A stretch of 64,000 nt of DNA from Gordonia shandongensis DSM 45094 (GTDB lineage: Bacteria; Actinomycetota; Actinomycetes; Mycobacteriales; Mycobacteriaceae), in assembly GCF_000423025.1 (NCBI RefSeq), contig NZ_AUHE01000016.1:1-64000 (forward strand), written 5' to 3'. The position numbers and the translations under genes are program-made. Position 1 is the first letter of the stretch, and each line of letters opens with the position of its first letter. Positions 37,508-46,454 of the stretch are shown here, in pieces. A model generated the notes under the pieces. It made no database searches and was not told the DNA's origin. It was given only the letters and a program-made list of their open reading frames with translations.

Positions 37508-38884
37508 ATGGACGACATCGCGTATGCGGGAGTGGTCGGCGCGAGCCGGATGCTCGACACCGGCACGGTGACGGCCCGAGAGCTGGTCGACCGCGCGTTG
37601 GAGCGGCTGGCACGGCTCGATCCGGGGCTGGGCGCGTTCACGCAGGTGTTCGCCGATCGGGCCCGCGCCGAGGCGGATGCGGCCGACGACGCCCGAGCGA
37701 CCGGCGACCGGCGGCCCCTGCTCGGGATCCCCATCGCGGTGAAGGGCGACACCGACATCGCGGGCGTCGTGACCGGTAACGGCAGTCGGAGCTATACGCG
37801 GGAGGCCCCCGCCGACGCGGCGATCGTCGCGCGTCTCCGTGAAGCGGGCGCGATCGTGATCGGCACGACCGCGCTGCCGGAGTACGCGCAGTGGCCGTTC
37901 ACGGCGTCGACGGCGCTCGGCGTCACCCGCAATCCGTGGGATCGCGACCGGACGCCGGGCGGTTCCAGCGGCGGCAGTGCGGCCGCGGTGGCGGCGGGCA
38001 TCGTCCCGGTCGCCACCGGCGGCGACGGCGGCGGGTCGATCCGCATCCCGGCCGCATGCTGCGGGCTGGTGGGCCTCAAGGTCGGTCCGGGGCTGGTGAA
38101 CACCGCGCCCCACGGTGAGATGTGGAACGGACTGGCCTCCCTCGGGGTGCTGACGCGGACCGTGCAGGACGCGGCCCTGGTGTACGACGTGCTGGTGGGA
38201 CGCCGCTGGACCGACACGCTCGCCTCCGCCGCGGCCGGCGGCGACGGCGGCTCGCTGCGGATCCGGGTGTCGGCGTCCTCGGCGCTCCCCGGGATCCGGC
38301 CGGACGCCGAACTCGTCGGCGCCCTCGATCGGGTGACGGGGGTTCTCGACGATCTCGGTCACCGGGTCGACGGCGAACCGGTGCGGCTGCCGAACCCGAC
38401 GCCCGGCTTCCTCCCGCGGATGGCGGGCGGTGTCCGAGCCGAGCTCGGCGCCGCCGATCACCGGCGCCGCGCCGAGCGCCGCACCCGGCAGCTCGGCGCC
38501 GTCGGCGCGGTGCTCGGCGGACCCGTCCTGCGGGGCGCGCACCGTTATTCGCGGCGGGTCGATCGGCGCGTCTCGCGGATCTTCGACGACGTCGACGTCC
38601 TGGTGACCCCGACGATGGCCGAACTGCCGCGGCGGGCCGACGGCCTGGGCGCCGCGGGGGTGGTGCGCGCCGGGCTGCGGTCCATGCCGTCGATCGCGTA
38701 CACGTCGATCTTCAACGTCACCGGCCATCCCGCGATGTCGGTGCCGGCCGGATTGTCGCGCGACGGCCTCCCGCTGGCCGTCCAGCTGGTGGCGGCGCAC
38801 GGCGGGGAACCGACGCTGGTCGCGCTGGCCGCACAGCTGCAGGAGCGGATCGACTGGACCGCGCAGACGCCGCCGGTCGACTGA
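37508..38884 (+). CDS. Amidase signature family protein
   Basis: A 458-residue serine amidase. Lys of the Ser-cisSer-Lys triad is in GIPIAVKGDTD (about residue 78). The cis-Ser and nucleophilic Ser lie in TPGGSSGGSAAAVAAGIVPVA (about 150-170), followed by GGDGGGSIRIPAACCGLVGLK. It could hydrolyse amides of many kinds; substrate is unknown. The AmiA2-type amidase that M. tuberculosis has beside era is absent there in this window, so this may be that gene relocated (speculative). GGGAG precedes the ATG. Confidence 0.9.
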   Translation: MDDIAYAGVVGASRMLDTGTVTARELVDRALERLARLDPGLGAFTQVFADRARAEADAADDARATGDRRPLLGIPIAVKGDTDIAGVVTGNGSRSYTREAPADAAIVARLREAGAIVIGTTALPEYAQWPFTASTALGVTRNPWDRDRTPGGSSGGSAAAVAAGIVPVATGGDGGGSIRIPAACCGLVGLKVGPGLVNTAPHGEMWNGLASLGVLTRTVQDAALVYDVLVGRRWTDTLASAAAGGDGGSLRIRVSASSALPGIRPDAELVGALDRVTGVLDDLGHRVDGEPVRLPNPTPGFLPRMAGGVRAELGAADHRRRAERRTRQLGAVGAVLGGPVLRGAHRYSRRVDRRVSRIFDDVDVLVTPTMAELPRRADGLGAAGVVRAGLRSMPSIAYTSIFNVTGHPAMSVPAGLSRDGLPLAVQLVAAHGGEPTLVALAAQLQERIDWTAQTPPVD

Positions 38885-38940
38885 CGACATCGGCCGCGCA
38901 TTCTCCGGCGGCGCTCCACCGAGAGTGATCTAGTGGAGGC

Positions 38941-40521
38941 ATGGTTCGTCAACTCGCCGTGATCCTCCTGGGCGTCGTCGCGCTCGGTTTCGCCGTGGCC
39001 GCCGGGGGCGGCTCGGTGTACTGGGTCGTCGGGGCCGTTCTGGTCGGCGCGCTCTGCGTCGTCGGCGTCTACGACCTGCTGCAGACGCGGCACACGATCC
39101 TGCGGAACTATCCGGTCATCGGGCATCTGCGGTACCTGATGGAGAAGCTGCGCCCCGAACTGCAGCAGTACTTCATCGAACGCGACTACGATGGCCGCCC
39201 GTACGACCGCGAGCGGCGGTCGATCATCTACGAGCGCGCCAAGGGGATTCACGGGGAGCAGGCGTTCGGCACCGAACGCGACATCGAGGAGATCGGCTAC
39301 GAGTATCTGGTCCACTCGCTGGCTCCGGTGCCCGAACCCGATGAGGTTCCGCGTGTGCTCATCGGTGGACCCGACTGCACCCAGCCGTATTCGATGTCGC
39401 TGCTGAACGTCTCGGCGATGAGTTTCGGCGCGCTGTCGGCCAATGCGATCCGGGCGCTCAACCGGGGTGCGGCGGCAGGCGGTTTCGCTCACGACACCGG
39501 GGAGGGCGGACTGACGCCGTATCACCTCGAGGGCGGGGGCGATCTCGTGTGGGAGTTGGGGTCGGGGTACTTCGGCGCGCGGAGGGCCGACGGCCGGTTC
39601 GATCCGGATCAGTTCGCCGAGAAGGCGGCCCACCCGAACGTCAAGTGCATCTCGCTGAAACTCAGTCAGGGCGCCAAACCGGGGATCGGCGGGGTCCTGC
39701 CCGCGGCGAAGGTCAGTGACGAGATCGCGACGTACCGCGGGGTCCCCGCGCACCAGAAGTGTGTGAGCCCGGCGAGCCACGCGGAGTTCTCCACCCCGCG
39801 GGAGCTGATCCGGTTCATCGGACGTCTCCGCGAGCTCGCGGGCGGCAAACCCGTCGGTTTCAAACTGTGCGTCGGCACCCGGCGCGATGTCCTCGCGGTC
39901 TGCAAGGCGATGCTGGCCGAGCAGATCACGCCCGATTTCATCATCGTCGACGGTGCCGAGGGCGGGACGGCGGCGGCGCCGCTCGAGTACGAGGACCACA
40001 TGGGCAAACCCCTCACCGACGGTCTGATGATCGTGCACAATGCGCTGGTCGGCACGGGACTGCGCGACCGCATCCGGGTGGGGGCGAGCGGGAAGGTCGC
40101 CGGGGGTGCCGACATCGTCAAACGCCTCACCCAGGGTGCCGACTACACCAATGCCGCGCGCGCGATGATGATGGCCGTCGGCTGCATCCAGGCCCAGCGT
40201 TGCCACACCAACACCTGTCCGACCGGTGTCGCCACGCAGGATCCGCGGCGGGCGCGGGCGTTGCACGTCGGCGACAAGACGGTGCGGGTGCAGCGCTACC
40301 AGGAGGCGACCGTCGCCCAGGCGGTCCAGATCATGGCGTCCCTGGGGGCCGAGTCACCCGCCGCGCTCGGGCCGCACATGCTGTACAAGCGCGTCGATGC
40401 GACGAGGACGTCGTCGTATGCCGACCTGTACGAGTGGCTCGAGCCGGGCGAGTTGACCGTCGACCCGCCGGAGTCGTGGGTCGCCGACTGGACGGCCGCG
40501 CACCCCGACGCGTTTCACTGA
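38941..40521 (+). CDS. FMN-binding glutamate synthase-related protein, membrane-anchored
   Basis: A 526-residue protein. Two N-terminal hydrophobic helices (residues 4-50) precede a GltB-like FMN barrel: MSFGALSANAIRALNRGAAAGGF, DTGEGGLTPYHL, QGAKPGIGGVLPAAKV and IVDGAEGGTAAAP. The iron-sulfur ligands are in RCHTNTCPTGVATQ. It lacks the glutaminase domain of full glutamate synthase, so it is not a complete GOGAT. The electron donor and product are unknown. GGAGG precedes the ATG at 38941. Its end overlaps the convergent cbiX gene by 7 bases. Confidence 0.9.
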   Translation: MVRQLAVILLGVVALGFAVAAGGGSVYWVVGAVLVGALCVVGVYDLLQTRHTILRNYPVIGHLRYLMEKLRPELQQYFIERDYDGRPYDRERRSIIYERAKGIHGEQAFGTERDIEEIGYEYLVHSLAPVPEPDEVPRVLIGGPDCTQPYSMSLLNVSAMSFGALSANAIRALNRGAAAGGFAHDTGEGGLTPYHLEGGGDLVWELGSGYFGARRADGRFDPDQFAEKAAHPNVKCISLKLSQGAKPGIGGVLPAAKVSDEIATYRGVPAHQKCVSPASHAEFSTPRELIRFIGRLRELAGGKPVGFKLCVGTRRDVLAVCKAMLAEQITPDFIIVDGAEGGTAAAPLEYEDHMGKPLTDGLMIVHNALVGTGLRDRIRVGASGKVAGGADIVKRLTQGADYTNAARAMMMAVGCIQAQRCHTNTCPTGVATQDPRRARALHVGDKTVRVQRYQEATVAQAVQIMASLGAESPAALGPHMLYKRVDATRTSSYADLYEWLEPGELTVDPPESWVADWTAAHPDAFH

Positions 40522-41330
40522 GCGGTCGCGGCCTGCGGGGATTCAGCCCTGATGGACGCGGCCCCGATGGATTCAGCCCCGATGGTTTCAGCCCTGATGG
40601 TTTCAGCCCTGATGGTTTCGGCCCTGATGGATTCAGCACGGTGGAGCCGGACCACGGCCCGCACCAGGGCGGGATGATCGGCGACGGGACCGGCGACCAC
40701 GAGCGGCACCCCGAGGGCGTCGAGGTGCTCCTCGACGCGGTCGGACAGCAGGCCCGCCGACAGGAACAGCGGGCTCACCGCGATCCGCTGCGCGCCGGCG
40801 GCGAGGAGGTCGTCGACCGCGGCGCGGACGGCGGCACCGCGCGGCCCGAGGCGCGTGGCGAACAGGGTGCGGACCGGGCGGCCGAGAGCCCCCGACAGCT
40901 CCCGGCCGCGTTCGGCCGTCGACGCGTCCGAGCCGCGGTCGGACGATCCCACCGCGGTCATCAGGATCCCGTCGCCGGGTCCGGCCCCCGCTTCGGCGAG
41001 CCGGTCGATGAGGGCGGGCACCGGGGAGTATCGGCCGACGATCGGGGTCTGCGTCACCGTCAGCGACGGTGCCGCGGCGATCGCCGCGTCGATCAGCGCG
41101 GGCAGGTCGACCTTGGAGTGGAAGCCGTCGCCGAACAGCAGCGGGACCACGACCACGTCGCCGTCGAGGTCGGCCAGCACGTCGGCGATCAACGGCTCGG
41201 TGAGGTCGAGGTAGGCCACCTCCACCCGCACGGCGGGCAGTTCGCGGCGGACCGCGTCGGCGACCCGGCGCGCGGTCTCGGCGAACCGCGGATCGCGGCT
41301 GCCGTGCGCCGCCAGGAGCAGGGTGCTCAT
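40515..41330 (-). CDS. Sirohydrochlorin chelatase (CbiX/SirB-like)
   Basis: A 271-residue CbiX-type chelatase. The N-terminal LLLAAHGSRDPRFAET holds the active His, a second half-domain follows (LMTAVGSSDRGSD, RIAVSPLFLSAGLLSDRVEEHL), and FGDGFHSKVDLP lies between. It is the last gene of the sirA-cysH-cysDN operon and its ATG shares one base with the cysN stop. It most likely inserts iron into sirohydrochlorin to make siroheme for SirA; cobalt is the alternative. The C-terminal tail of about 40 residues is a five-residue repeat (AETIR-like) from a 15-bp tandem array. Confidence 0.88.
   Translation of the reverse strand: MSTLLLAAHGSRDPRFAETARRVADAVRRELPAVRVEVAYLDLTEPLIADVLADLDGDVVVVPLLFGDGFHSKVDLPALIDAAIAAAPSLTVTQTPIVGRYSPVPALIDRLAEAGAGPGDGILMTAVGSSDRGSDASTAERGRELSGALGRPVRTLFATRLGPRGAAVRAAVDDLLAAGAQRIAVSPLFLSAGLLSDRVEEHLDALGVPLVVAGPVADHPALVRAVVRLHRAESIRAETIRAETIRAETIGAESIGAASIRAESPQAATAQ
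40536..40640 (-). repeat. 15-bp tandem array coding the cbiX C-terminal tail
   Basis: About seven units of GATGG[A/T]TTCAGCCC[C/T]. Units at 40581 and 40596 are identical, and those at the edges are degenerate. The array encodes repeated five-residue units in frame with cbiX. Confidence 0.92.
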
Positions 41331-42679
41331 CACAGCGTCGCCGGCGTCAGCGGTGCCAGGGCGTCGCCGACCAGACCGGCGCCGAGGGTGTTGCCGCTCT
41401 GCGGGTCGATGAGCAGGAAGCTGCCCGACTCGCGGTTGCGCGAATAGTCGTCGGCGGCGACCGGTTCCGCCGTCATGAGCGACAGCCGACCGATCTGGTT
41501 GAGCTCCAGCGTGTCGGGGGCGTCGACCAGGGCCAGTTCCTGGTCGTCGAACAGCACGTCGAGTGAGCCGATGATGGTCTGGGTGGTCTTGGCGCCGTGC
41601 TTGAACAGCAGTCGGGCGCCGGCGCGCAGCGGTTTGTCGGACAGCCAGCACACCGTGGTGGTGAACTCCTGGGCCGGTTCGGGGGCGTCGTCGGCCGCGG
41701 CGATGAGGTCGCCGCGGGAGACGTCGACGTCGTCGGCGAGCAGCAGGGTCACGCTGCGTCCGGCGTGCGCGGTCGCCAGCTCACCGTCGGGGGTGTCGAT
41801 CGTGGCGATGCGGGACCGCTGACCGGACGGCGCCACGACCACCTCGTCGCCCACCGAGACGCTGCCCGCGGTCACGAGTCCGGCGTATCCGCGATAGTCC
41901 GGGTACTCGGGGGTGCGCGGGCGGATCACGTACTGCACCGGGAAGCGCAGTCCGACGCCGGTGCGGTCGACGGAGTTCGGCACGCTCTCGAGGTGCTCGA
42001 TGAGGGTGGGGCCGTCGTAGTACGGCGTGTGCTGCGACCGCGTGGCGACGTTGTCGCCGTGCAGCGCCGACACCGGGATCTCCTGCACCTGGTCGGGGGC
42101 GTAGCCCAGCGACCCGGTGATCCCGCGGAACTCGGTGGAGATGCGGGCGAAGACGTCGGCCGGATCGTCGACGAGGTCGATCTTGTTGACGGCGAGCACC
42201 AGGCGGGGGACCCCGAGCAGCGCCATCACGGCCGCGTGGCGCCGGGTCTGTGCGACGACGCCGTTGCGGGCGTCGACCAGCAGGATCACCAGCTGCGCCG
42301 TCGATGCGCCGGAGACGGTGTTCCGCGTGTACTGGACGTGTCCCGGGGTGTCGGCGAGGACGAACGAGCGGTTCGGCGTCGCGAAATAACGGTAGGCGAC
42401 GTCGATCGTGATGCCCTGTTCGCGTTCGGCGCGCAGACCGTCGACGAGCAGCGACAGGTCGGGCGTGTCCATACCGCGGTCGACGGACGCCTTGGTGACG
42501 GCGTCGATCTGGTCGGCGAGCACCGACTTGGTGTCGAACAGCAGCCGGCCCACGAGGGTCGACTTGCCGTCGTCGACCGACCCGGCGGTCGCGATCCGCA
42601 ACAGGTCGGATCCCGTGTCGAGCGCCGGCGCCGCGGGATCGGAGTCTGCCGGGGTTGCGGAGGGGAGGGGAGCGGTCAT
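41330..42679 (-). CDS. cysN: Sulfate adenylyltransferase subunit 1 (GTPase)
   Basis: A 449-residue EF-Tu-like GTPase that drives APS formation with CysD. GSVDDGKSTLVGRLLFDTK is the P-loop (about residues 34-52); DGLRAEREQGITIDVAYRYF is switch I; VLADTPGHVQYTRNTVSGAS is G3; NKIDLVDD is G4. The APS-kinase (CysC) domain fused to CysN in M. tuberculosis is absent here, as the protein ends in TLGAGLVGDALAPLTPATL. It is coupled to cysD and cbiX by one-base overlaps. Confidence 0.96.
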   Translation of the reverse strand: MTAPLPSATPADSDPAAPALDTGSDLLRIATAGSVDDGKSTLVGRLLFDTKSVLADQIDAVTKASVDRGMDTPDLSLLVDGLRAEREQGITIDVAYRYFATPNRSFVLADTPGHVQYTRNTVSGASTAQLVILLVDARNGVVAQTRRHAAVMALLGVPRLVLAVNKIDLVDDPADVFARISTEFRGITGSLGYAPDQVQEIPVSALHGDNVATRSQHTPYYDGPTLIEHLESVPNSVDRTGVGLRFPVQYVIRPRTPEYPDYRGYAGLVTAGSVSVGDEVVVAPSGQRSRIATIDTPDGELATAHAGRSVTLLLADDVDVSRGDLIAAADDAPEPAQEFTTTVCWLSDKPLRAGARLLFKHGAKTTQTIIGSLDVLFDDQELALVDAPDTLELNQIGRLSLMTAEPVAADDYSRNRESGSFLLIDPQSGNTLGAGLVGDALAPLTPATL

Positions 42680-43617
42680 CAGAAGTATCCTTCGCGTTTG
42701 CGGTCTTCCATCGCGGCCTCCGAGACGCGGTCGTCGCCGCGGGTGGCGCCGCGTTCGGTGAGGCGGGAGGCGGCGACCTCGGCCAGGACCGCCTCGTTGT
42801 CGGTGGCCTCGGAGAGGACGGCGCCGGTGGTGGAGCCGTCGCCGACGGTGCGGTACCGCACCATCCGGGTCTCGACGGTCTCGTCCTCCCGGGGGCCGCC
42901 CCACGGTCCGGCGGTCATCCACATGCCGTCGCGCTGGTACACCTCGCGCTCGTGGGCGTAGTACAGGGGGGCCAGCAGGACCTGTTCGCGGGCGATGTAG
43001 CGCCACACGTCCAGTTCGGTCCAGTTGCTCAGCGGGAACACCCGGACATGCTCGCCGGGAGCGTGCCGACCGTTGTAGAGGTTCCACAGTTCGGGCCGCT
43101 GACGCTTGGGGTCCCATTGGCCGAAGGCGTTGCGCAGGGAGAAGATCCGTTCCTTGGCGCGGGCTCGCTCCTCGTCGCGGCGGGCGCCGCCGAAGACGGC
43201 GTCGAAGCGGTTCTCGCCGATGCCGTCGAGCAGCGGGATGGTCTGCAGGGGATTCCGGATGCCGTCGGGACGCTCGGTGAGGCGTCCGTCGGCCAGGTAC
43301 TCCTCGACGCTCGCCACGTGGAGGCGCAGGTTGTGCCGTTCGACGATCTCGTCGCGGAACGCGATGATCTCCGGCAGGTTGTGTCCGGTGTCGACGTGCA
43401 TGAGCGCGAACGGCAGCGGTGCGGGCCAGAAGGCCTTGAGCGCCAGGTGCAGCAGGAGCGTGGAGTCCTTGCCGCCGGAGAAGAGGATGACGGGACGCTC
43501 GAACTCGCCGGCGACCTCGCGGAAGATGTGGATGGCCTCCGACTCGAGGGCGTCGAGGGTCGTGAACTCCCGCGCCGAGCGGTCGGTCGCGATCGGGGTG
43601 GTGTTAGTGATGCTCAT
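42679..43617 (-). CDS. cysD: Sulfate adenylyltransferase subunit 2
   Basis: A 312-residue PP-loop ATP pyrophosphatase that adenylates sulfate to APS. The PP-loop is VILFSGGKDSTLLLHLALKAF (about residues 43-63). MHVDTGHNLPEIIAFRDE, GARRDEERARAKERIFS and the C-terminal RKREGYF are CysD signatures. The ATG at 43617 overlaps the cysH end; its stop shares a base with the cysN ATG. Confidence 0.97.
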   Translation of the reverse strand: MSITNTTPIATDRSAREFTTLDALESEAIHIFREVAGEFERPVILFSGGKDSTLLLHLALKAFWPAPLPFALMHVDTGHNLPEIIAFRDEIVERHNLRLHVASVEEYLADGRLTERPDGIRNPLQTIPLLDGIGENRFDAVFGGARRDEERARAKERIFSLRNAFGQWDPKRQRPELWNLYNGRHAPGEHVRVFPLSNWTELDVWRYIAREQVLLAPLYYAHEREVYQRDGMWMTAGPWGGPREDETVETRMVRYRTVGDGSTTGAVLSEATDNEAVLAEVAASRLTERGATRGDDRVSEAAMEDRKREGYF

Positions 43618-44345
43618 GAGGCGTGCAACCCGCATTCTGTCTTGGCGCTGCCGGCCCAACGGCCGCTGCGCGGATCTGCTCCGGGAGCTGGTTTGACGGT
43701 GCAGGGTGCGCACCCGATGGAGGGATATCCCTCGTCGACCAGCGGATTCACCAGGACGCCGTGGGCGTCGATGTACTCGTTGAACTCCTCGTCGGTCCAC
43801 GCCGCGAGGGGATTGATCTTCACCAGCCCGAACGCGTCGTCGAACGAGATCAGCGGCGCGTCGGCGCGGGTCGGCGACTCGACGCGACGGATCCCGGTGA
43901 CCCACGCCTGAAAGGGCGCCAGCGCACCGCGCAGCGGGACCACCTTCCGGAGTCGGCAGCATTCGCCGGGCTCGCGGGAGAACAGGTCCTTGCCCAGGAG
44001 CCGGTCCTGATCGGCGACGCTGTGCTCCGGGGTCACGTTGATCAGCTCGAGGTCGTAGACGTCGGTGATCGCGTCCCGGGTGCCGAGGGTCTCGGCGAAG
44101 TGATATCCGGTGTCGAGGAAGAGCGCCTTGAGCTTGCCGCCCACGGCCTCCTTGTCGGTGATCACCGAGTCGGCCACGTCGATGAGGACCGCGTCCTGCA
44201 TGTTGGCGGCGATCACGAAATGCGGACCGAACGTCTCGGCCGTCCACCGGAGCAGGTCGCGCGCCCCGGCGTCGGGCCCGAGATCCGCGGCGCCCTGCTC
44301 GGCGACGGCTCGCAGCCGATCGGTGTCATGGGTGATGACGGTCAT
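43614..44345 (-). CDS. cysH: Iron-sulfur adenylylsulfate reductase
   Basis: A 243-residue reductase that turns APS into sulfite. It carries both cysteine pairs of the [4Fe-4S] class, GECCRLRKVVPL (about residues 126-137) and SIGCAPCTVKP (about 210-220), which distinguish APS reductases from the PAPS enzymes lacking them. The catalytic Cys is in the C-terminal TECGLHAS. The ALFLDTGYHFAETLGTRD loop binds the nucleotide. This fits the absence of CysC. sirA ends 9 bases upstream. Confidence 0.96.
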   Translation of the reverse strand: MTVITHDTDRLRAVAEQGAADLGPDAGARDLLRWTAETFGPHFVIAANMQDAVLIDVADSVITDKEAVGGKLKALFLDTGYHFAETLGTRDAITDVYDLELINVTPEHSVADQDRLLGKDLFSREPGECCRLRKVVPLRGALAPFQAWVTGIRRVESPTRADAPLISFDDAFGLVKINPLAAWTDEEFNEYIDAHGVLVNPLVDEGYPSIGCAPCTVKPAPGADPRSGRWAGSAKTECGLHAS

Positions 44346-44354
44346 CGCAACTCC

Positions 44355-46070
44355 TCACTGCAGGTCCGCGTCGTCGGCGCGGGCCACCCACTGTGCGAAT
44401 CGTTCGTTCTCCTCGCGTGCCGCGATGTAGTTCCGAACGACGCGTTCGATGTAGTCGCCGAGTTCCGACGACAGGACCTTGTGCTGCCGCACCTTGCGGC
44501 CGAGACCGAGGTCGGCCCCCAGACTGCCGCCCAGGTGCACCTGGAAGCCCTCGGCCTTGGTGCCGTCGGGCTGCTCGATGAGCTGACCCTTGAAGCCGAT
44601 GTCGGCGGTCTGGATGCGGGCGCACGAGTTGGGGCAGCCGTTGAGGTGCACGGTCACCGGGACGTCGAGCTGGGAGTTGAGGTCCGCGAGCCGCTCCTCG
44701 AGCTCGGGCAGCAGCTCGATCGCGCGGCGTCGGGTCTCGACGAAGGCGAGCTTGCAGTATTCGAGCCCCGTGCACGTCATGATCCCGCGCCGCCACGGCG
44801 TCGGATTGGTCGGCAGCCCCATCGCGTCGAGGTCGGCGACGAGCTGGTCGACGTTCTCCTCGGCGACGTTGAGGACGATGAGCTTCTGGTACGGGGTGGT
44901 GCGCACCTCGGTGGCGCCGGCCCGCTCCGCGGCGTCCGCGAACTGCTCGAGGAGGGTGCCCGACACGCGGCCCGACACCGGGGCGGCGCCGACGGCGTAC
45001 AGACCGTTCTTCAGCTTCTGGACGCCGACGTGGTCGCGGACCTTCGTGACCGGTTCCGGCGCGGGACCGTCGATGAGCTTGCGGTGCAGGTACTCGGTCT
45101 CGAGGACCTCGCGGACCTTCTCCGGGCCCCAGTCCTTGACGAGGAACTTGAAACGGTTCTTGCTCCGCAGTCGCCGGTAGCCGTAGTCGCGGAACAGGCG
45201 GGTGACGGCCTCCCACACGTCGGGCACCTCGTCGAGCGGCACCCAGGCACCGAGACGCTGCGAGAAGTGCGGCACGGTCGACAGTCCGCCGCCGACCCAG
45301 AGGTCGAGGCCGGGACCGTGCTCGGGATGGACGACGCCGACGAACGCGATGTCGTTGATCTCGTGGGGGAGGTCCTGCAGACCCGACACCGACGTCTTGT
45401 ACTTGCGCGGCAGGTTGGCGTACTCGGGGTCGCCGATGTAGCGGCGGACGATCTCGTCGAGTGCGGGCGTCGCGTCGAGGACCTCGTCGACGGCCAGGCC
45501 GGCGAGCGGGGAGCCGAGCATGCCGCGGGGGCAGTCGCCGCAGGCCGAGGTGGTCTGCATGCCGACGGCTTCGAGCCTGCGCCAGATCTCGGGCACGTTC
45601 TCGATGTCGATCCAGTGGTACTGGAAGTTCTGACGGTTGGTGATGTCGAGGGTGTCGCGGGCGAAATCCTTGGAGATGCCGGCGATGGTCCGCAGCCGTT
45701 CGAGGTCGAGGACCTGACCGTCGGCGCGCACGCGCATCATGAAGTACGGGGATTCCAGGAGGTCGCCGTTCTCGTCGCCGGTGTAGGTCCCGTCGTATCC
45801 CTCGGCGCGTTGCGTGTAGAGGCCCATCCAGCGGAAACGGCCGCGGAGGTCGTTCTTGTCGATGGCGTCGTGACCGAGCTCGGCGTAGAGGTCGATGATC
45901 CGCTGACGGACGTTCAGCGGGTGGTCGTCCTTCTTGAACTGCTCGACGGGGTTCTGCGGCTCGCGCAGTCCGAGCGCCCACTGGGCCTCGGTCTTGCGCT
46001 TCTTGGGACGCGCGCGCCGGGCCGGTGCGGGCTCGCCGTCCGCGGTGGTCTGGGGTGGTGTGAGCGTCAT
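44355..46070 (-). CDS. sirA: Ferredoxin-dependent sulfite reductase
   Basis: A 571-residue siroheme/[4Fe-4S] reductase giving sulfide from sulfite. Cluster ligands are in TCTGLEYCKLA and HLNGCPNSCARIQ near the C-terminal half. SACGDCPRGMLGSP and FRWMGLYTQRAEGYDG contain the Cys and Tyr that form the active-site crosslink in M. tuberculosis NirA/SirA (from memory). The ATG at 46070 is preferred for its AGGAGT site; longer frames upstream overlap the leader region. It is first gene of sirA-cysH-cysD-cysN-cbiX and is preceded by a leader peptide. Confidence 0.95.
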   Translation of the reverse strand: MTLTPPQTTADGEPAPARRARPKKRKTEAQWALGLREPQNPVEQFKKDDHPLNVRQRIIDLYAELGHDAIDKNDLRGRFRWMGLYTQRAEGYDGTYTGDENGDLLESPYFMMRVRADGQVLDLERLRTIAGISKDFARDTLDITNRQNFQYHWIDIENVPEIWRRLEAVGMQTTSACGDCPRGMLGSPLAGLAVDEVLDATPALDEIVRRYIGDPEYANLPRKYKTSVSGLQDLPHEINDIAFVGVVHPEHGPGLDLWVGGGLSTVPHFSQRLGAWVPLDEVPDVWEAVTRLFRDYGYRRLRSKNRFKFLVKDWGPEKVREVLETEYLHRKLIDGPAPEPVTKVRDHVGVQKLKNGLYAVGAAPVSGRVSGTLLEQFADAAERAGATEVRTTPYQKLIVLNVAEENVDQLVADLDAMGLPTNPTPWRRGIMTCTGLEYCKLAFVETRRRAIELLPELEERLADLNSQLDVPVTVHLNGCPNSCARIQTADIGFKGQLIEQPDGTKAEGFQVHLGGSLGADLGLGRKVRQHKVLSSELGDYIERVVRNYIAAREENERFAQWVARADDADLQ

Positions 46071-46209
46071 TCGGAAACTCCTGTGGGCGCCGGCTGATCC
46101 GCGCGGCGCGACGATGGGGCTGGATGCGGTGGGACGTGCACCGCTGCGGGCACTGCGGAGGGATTCCGCAGGGGGCCGGGTACTGCTGGGGATGTCGTCC
46201 TGGGGGGAT

Positions 46210-46225
46210 GTCACCGAACGGTGAC
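46210..46225 (-). promoter_or_regulatory. perfect palindrome in the sirA leader
   Basis: GTCACCGAACGGTGAC has 7-base arms around two bases. It lies between the leader peptide and sirA, so in RNA it could fold as an attenuator hairpin; as DNA it could be a dimeric operator. Confidence 0.5.
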
Positions 46226-46272
46226 GGACTTCGCGGCGTGCCCGGCCCGGTCGCTGGCGGGGCGCGCCTCGG

Positions 46273-46362
46273 CTAGCGCCGACAGAAGGCGCTGCAGACG
46301 CGCTTGAGATCGATGTGTCGCCGTTGGGCGAGCCACACTCCTGAAGAAGTCACGTCACTCAT
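46273..46362 (-). CDS. Leader peptide of the sulfite reductase operon (LxxRx type)
   Basis: A 29-residue frame from ATG 46362-46360 to TAG 46275-46273. Its second half is QRRHIDLKRVCSAFCRR, which fits the actinobacterial cis-regulatory leader family with a conserved RxHVDLxRxxSAxCR core, found in front of sulfur-assimilation genes. The two cysteines near the end suit ribosome stalling when cysteine is scarce. It ends 202 bases before the sirA ATG. The motif is clear; the mechanism here is inferred. Confidence 0.75.
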   Translation of the reverse strand: MSDVTSSGVWLAQRRHIDLKRVCSAFCRR

Positions 46363-46454
46363 AGTGGCATGCGAATGGCGAGCCGTCTACTTGGGGTTAT
46401 TTTTCATCACTGTGAGAGTAATACCCTTGACAGGAAGTGCGGGATGATGGATGA

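Noticed and set aside
46427..46432. TTGACA before hemW as a -35 box
   Set aside because: No TANNNT hexamer stands at the right distance downstream, so no promoter is claimed.
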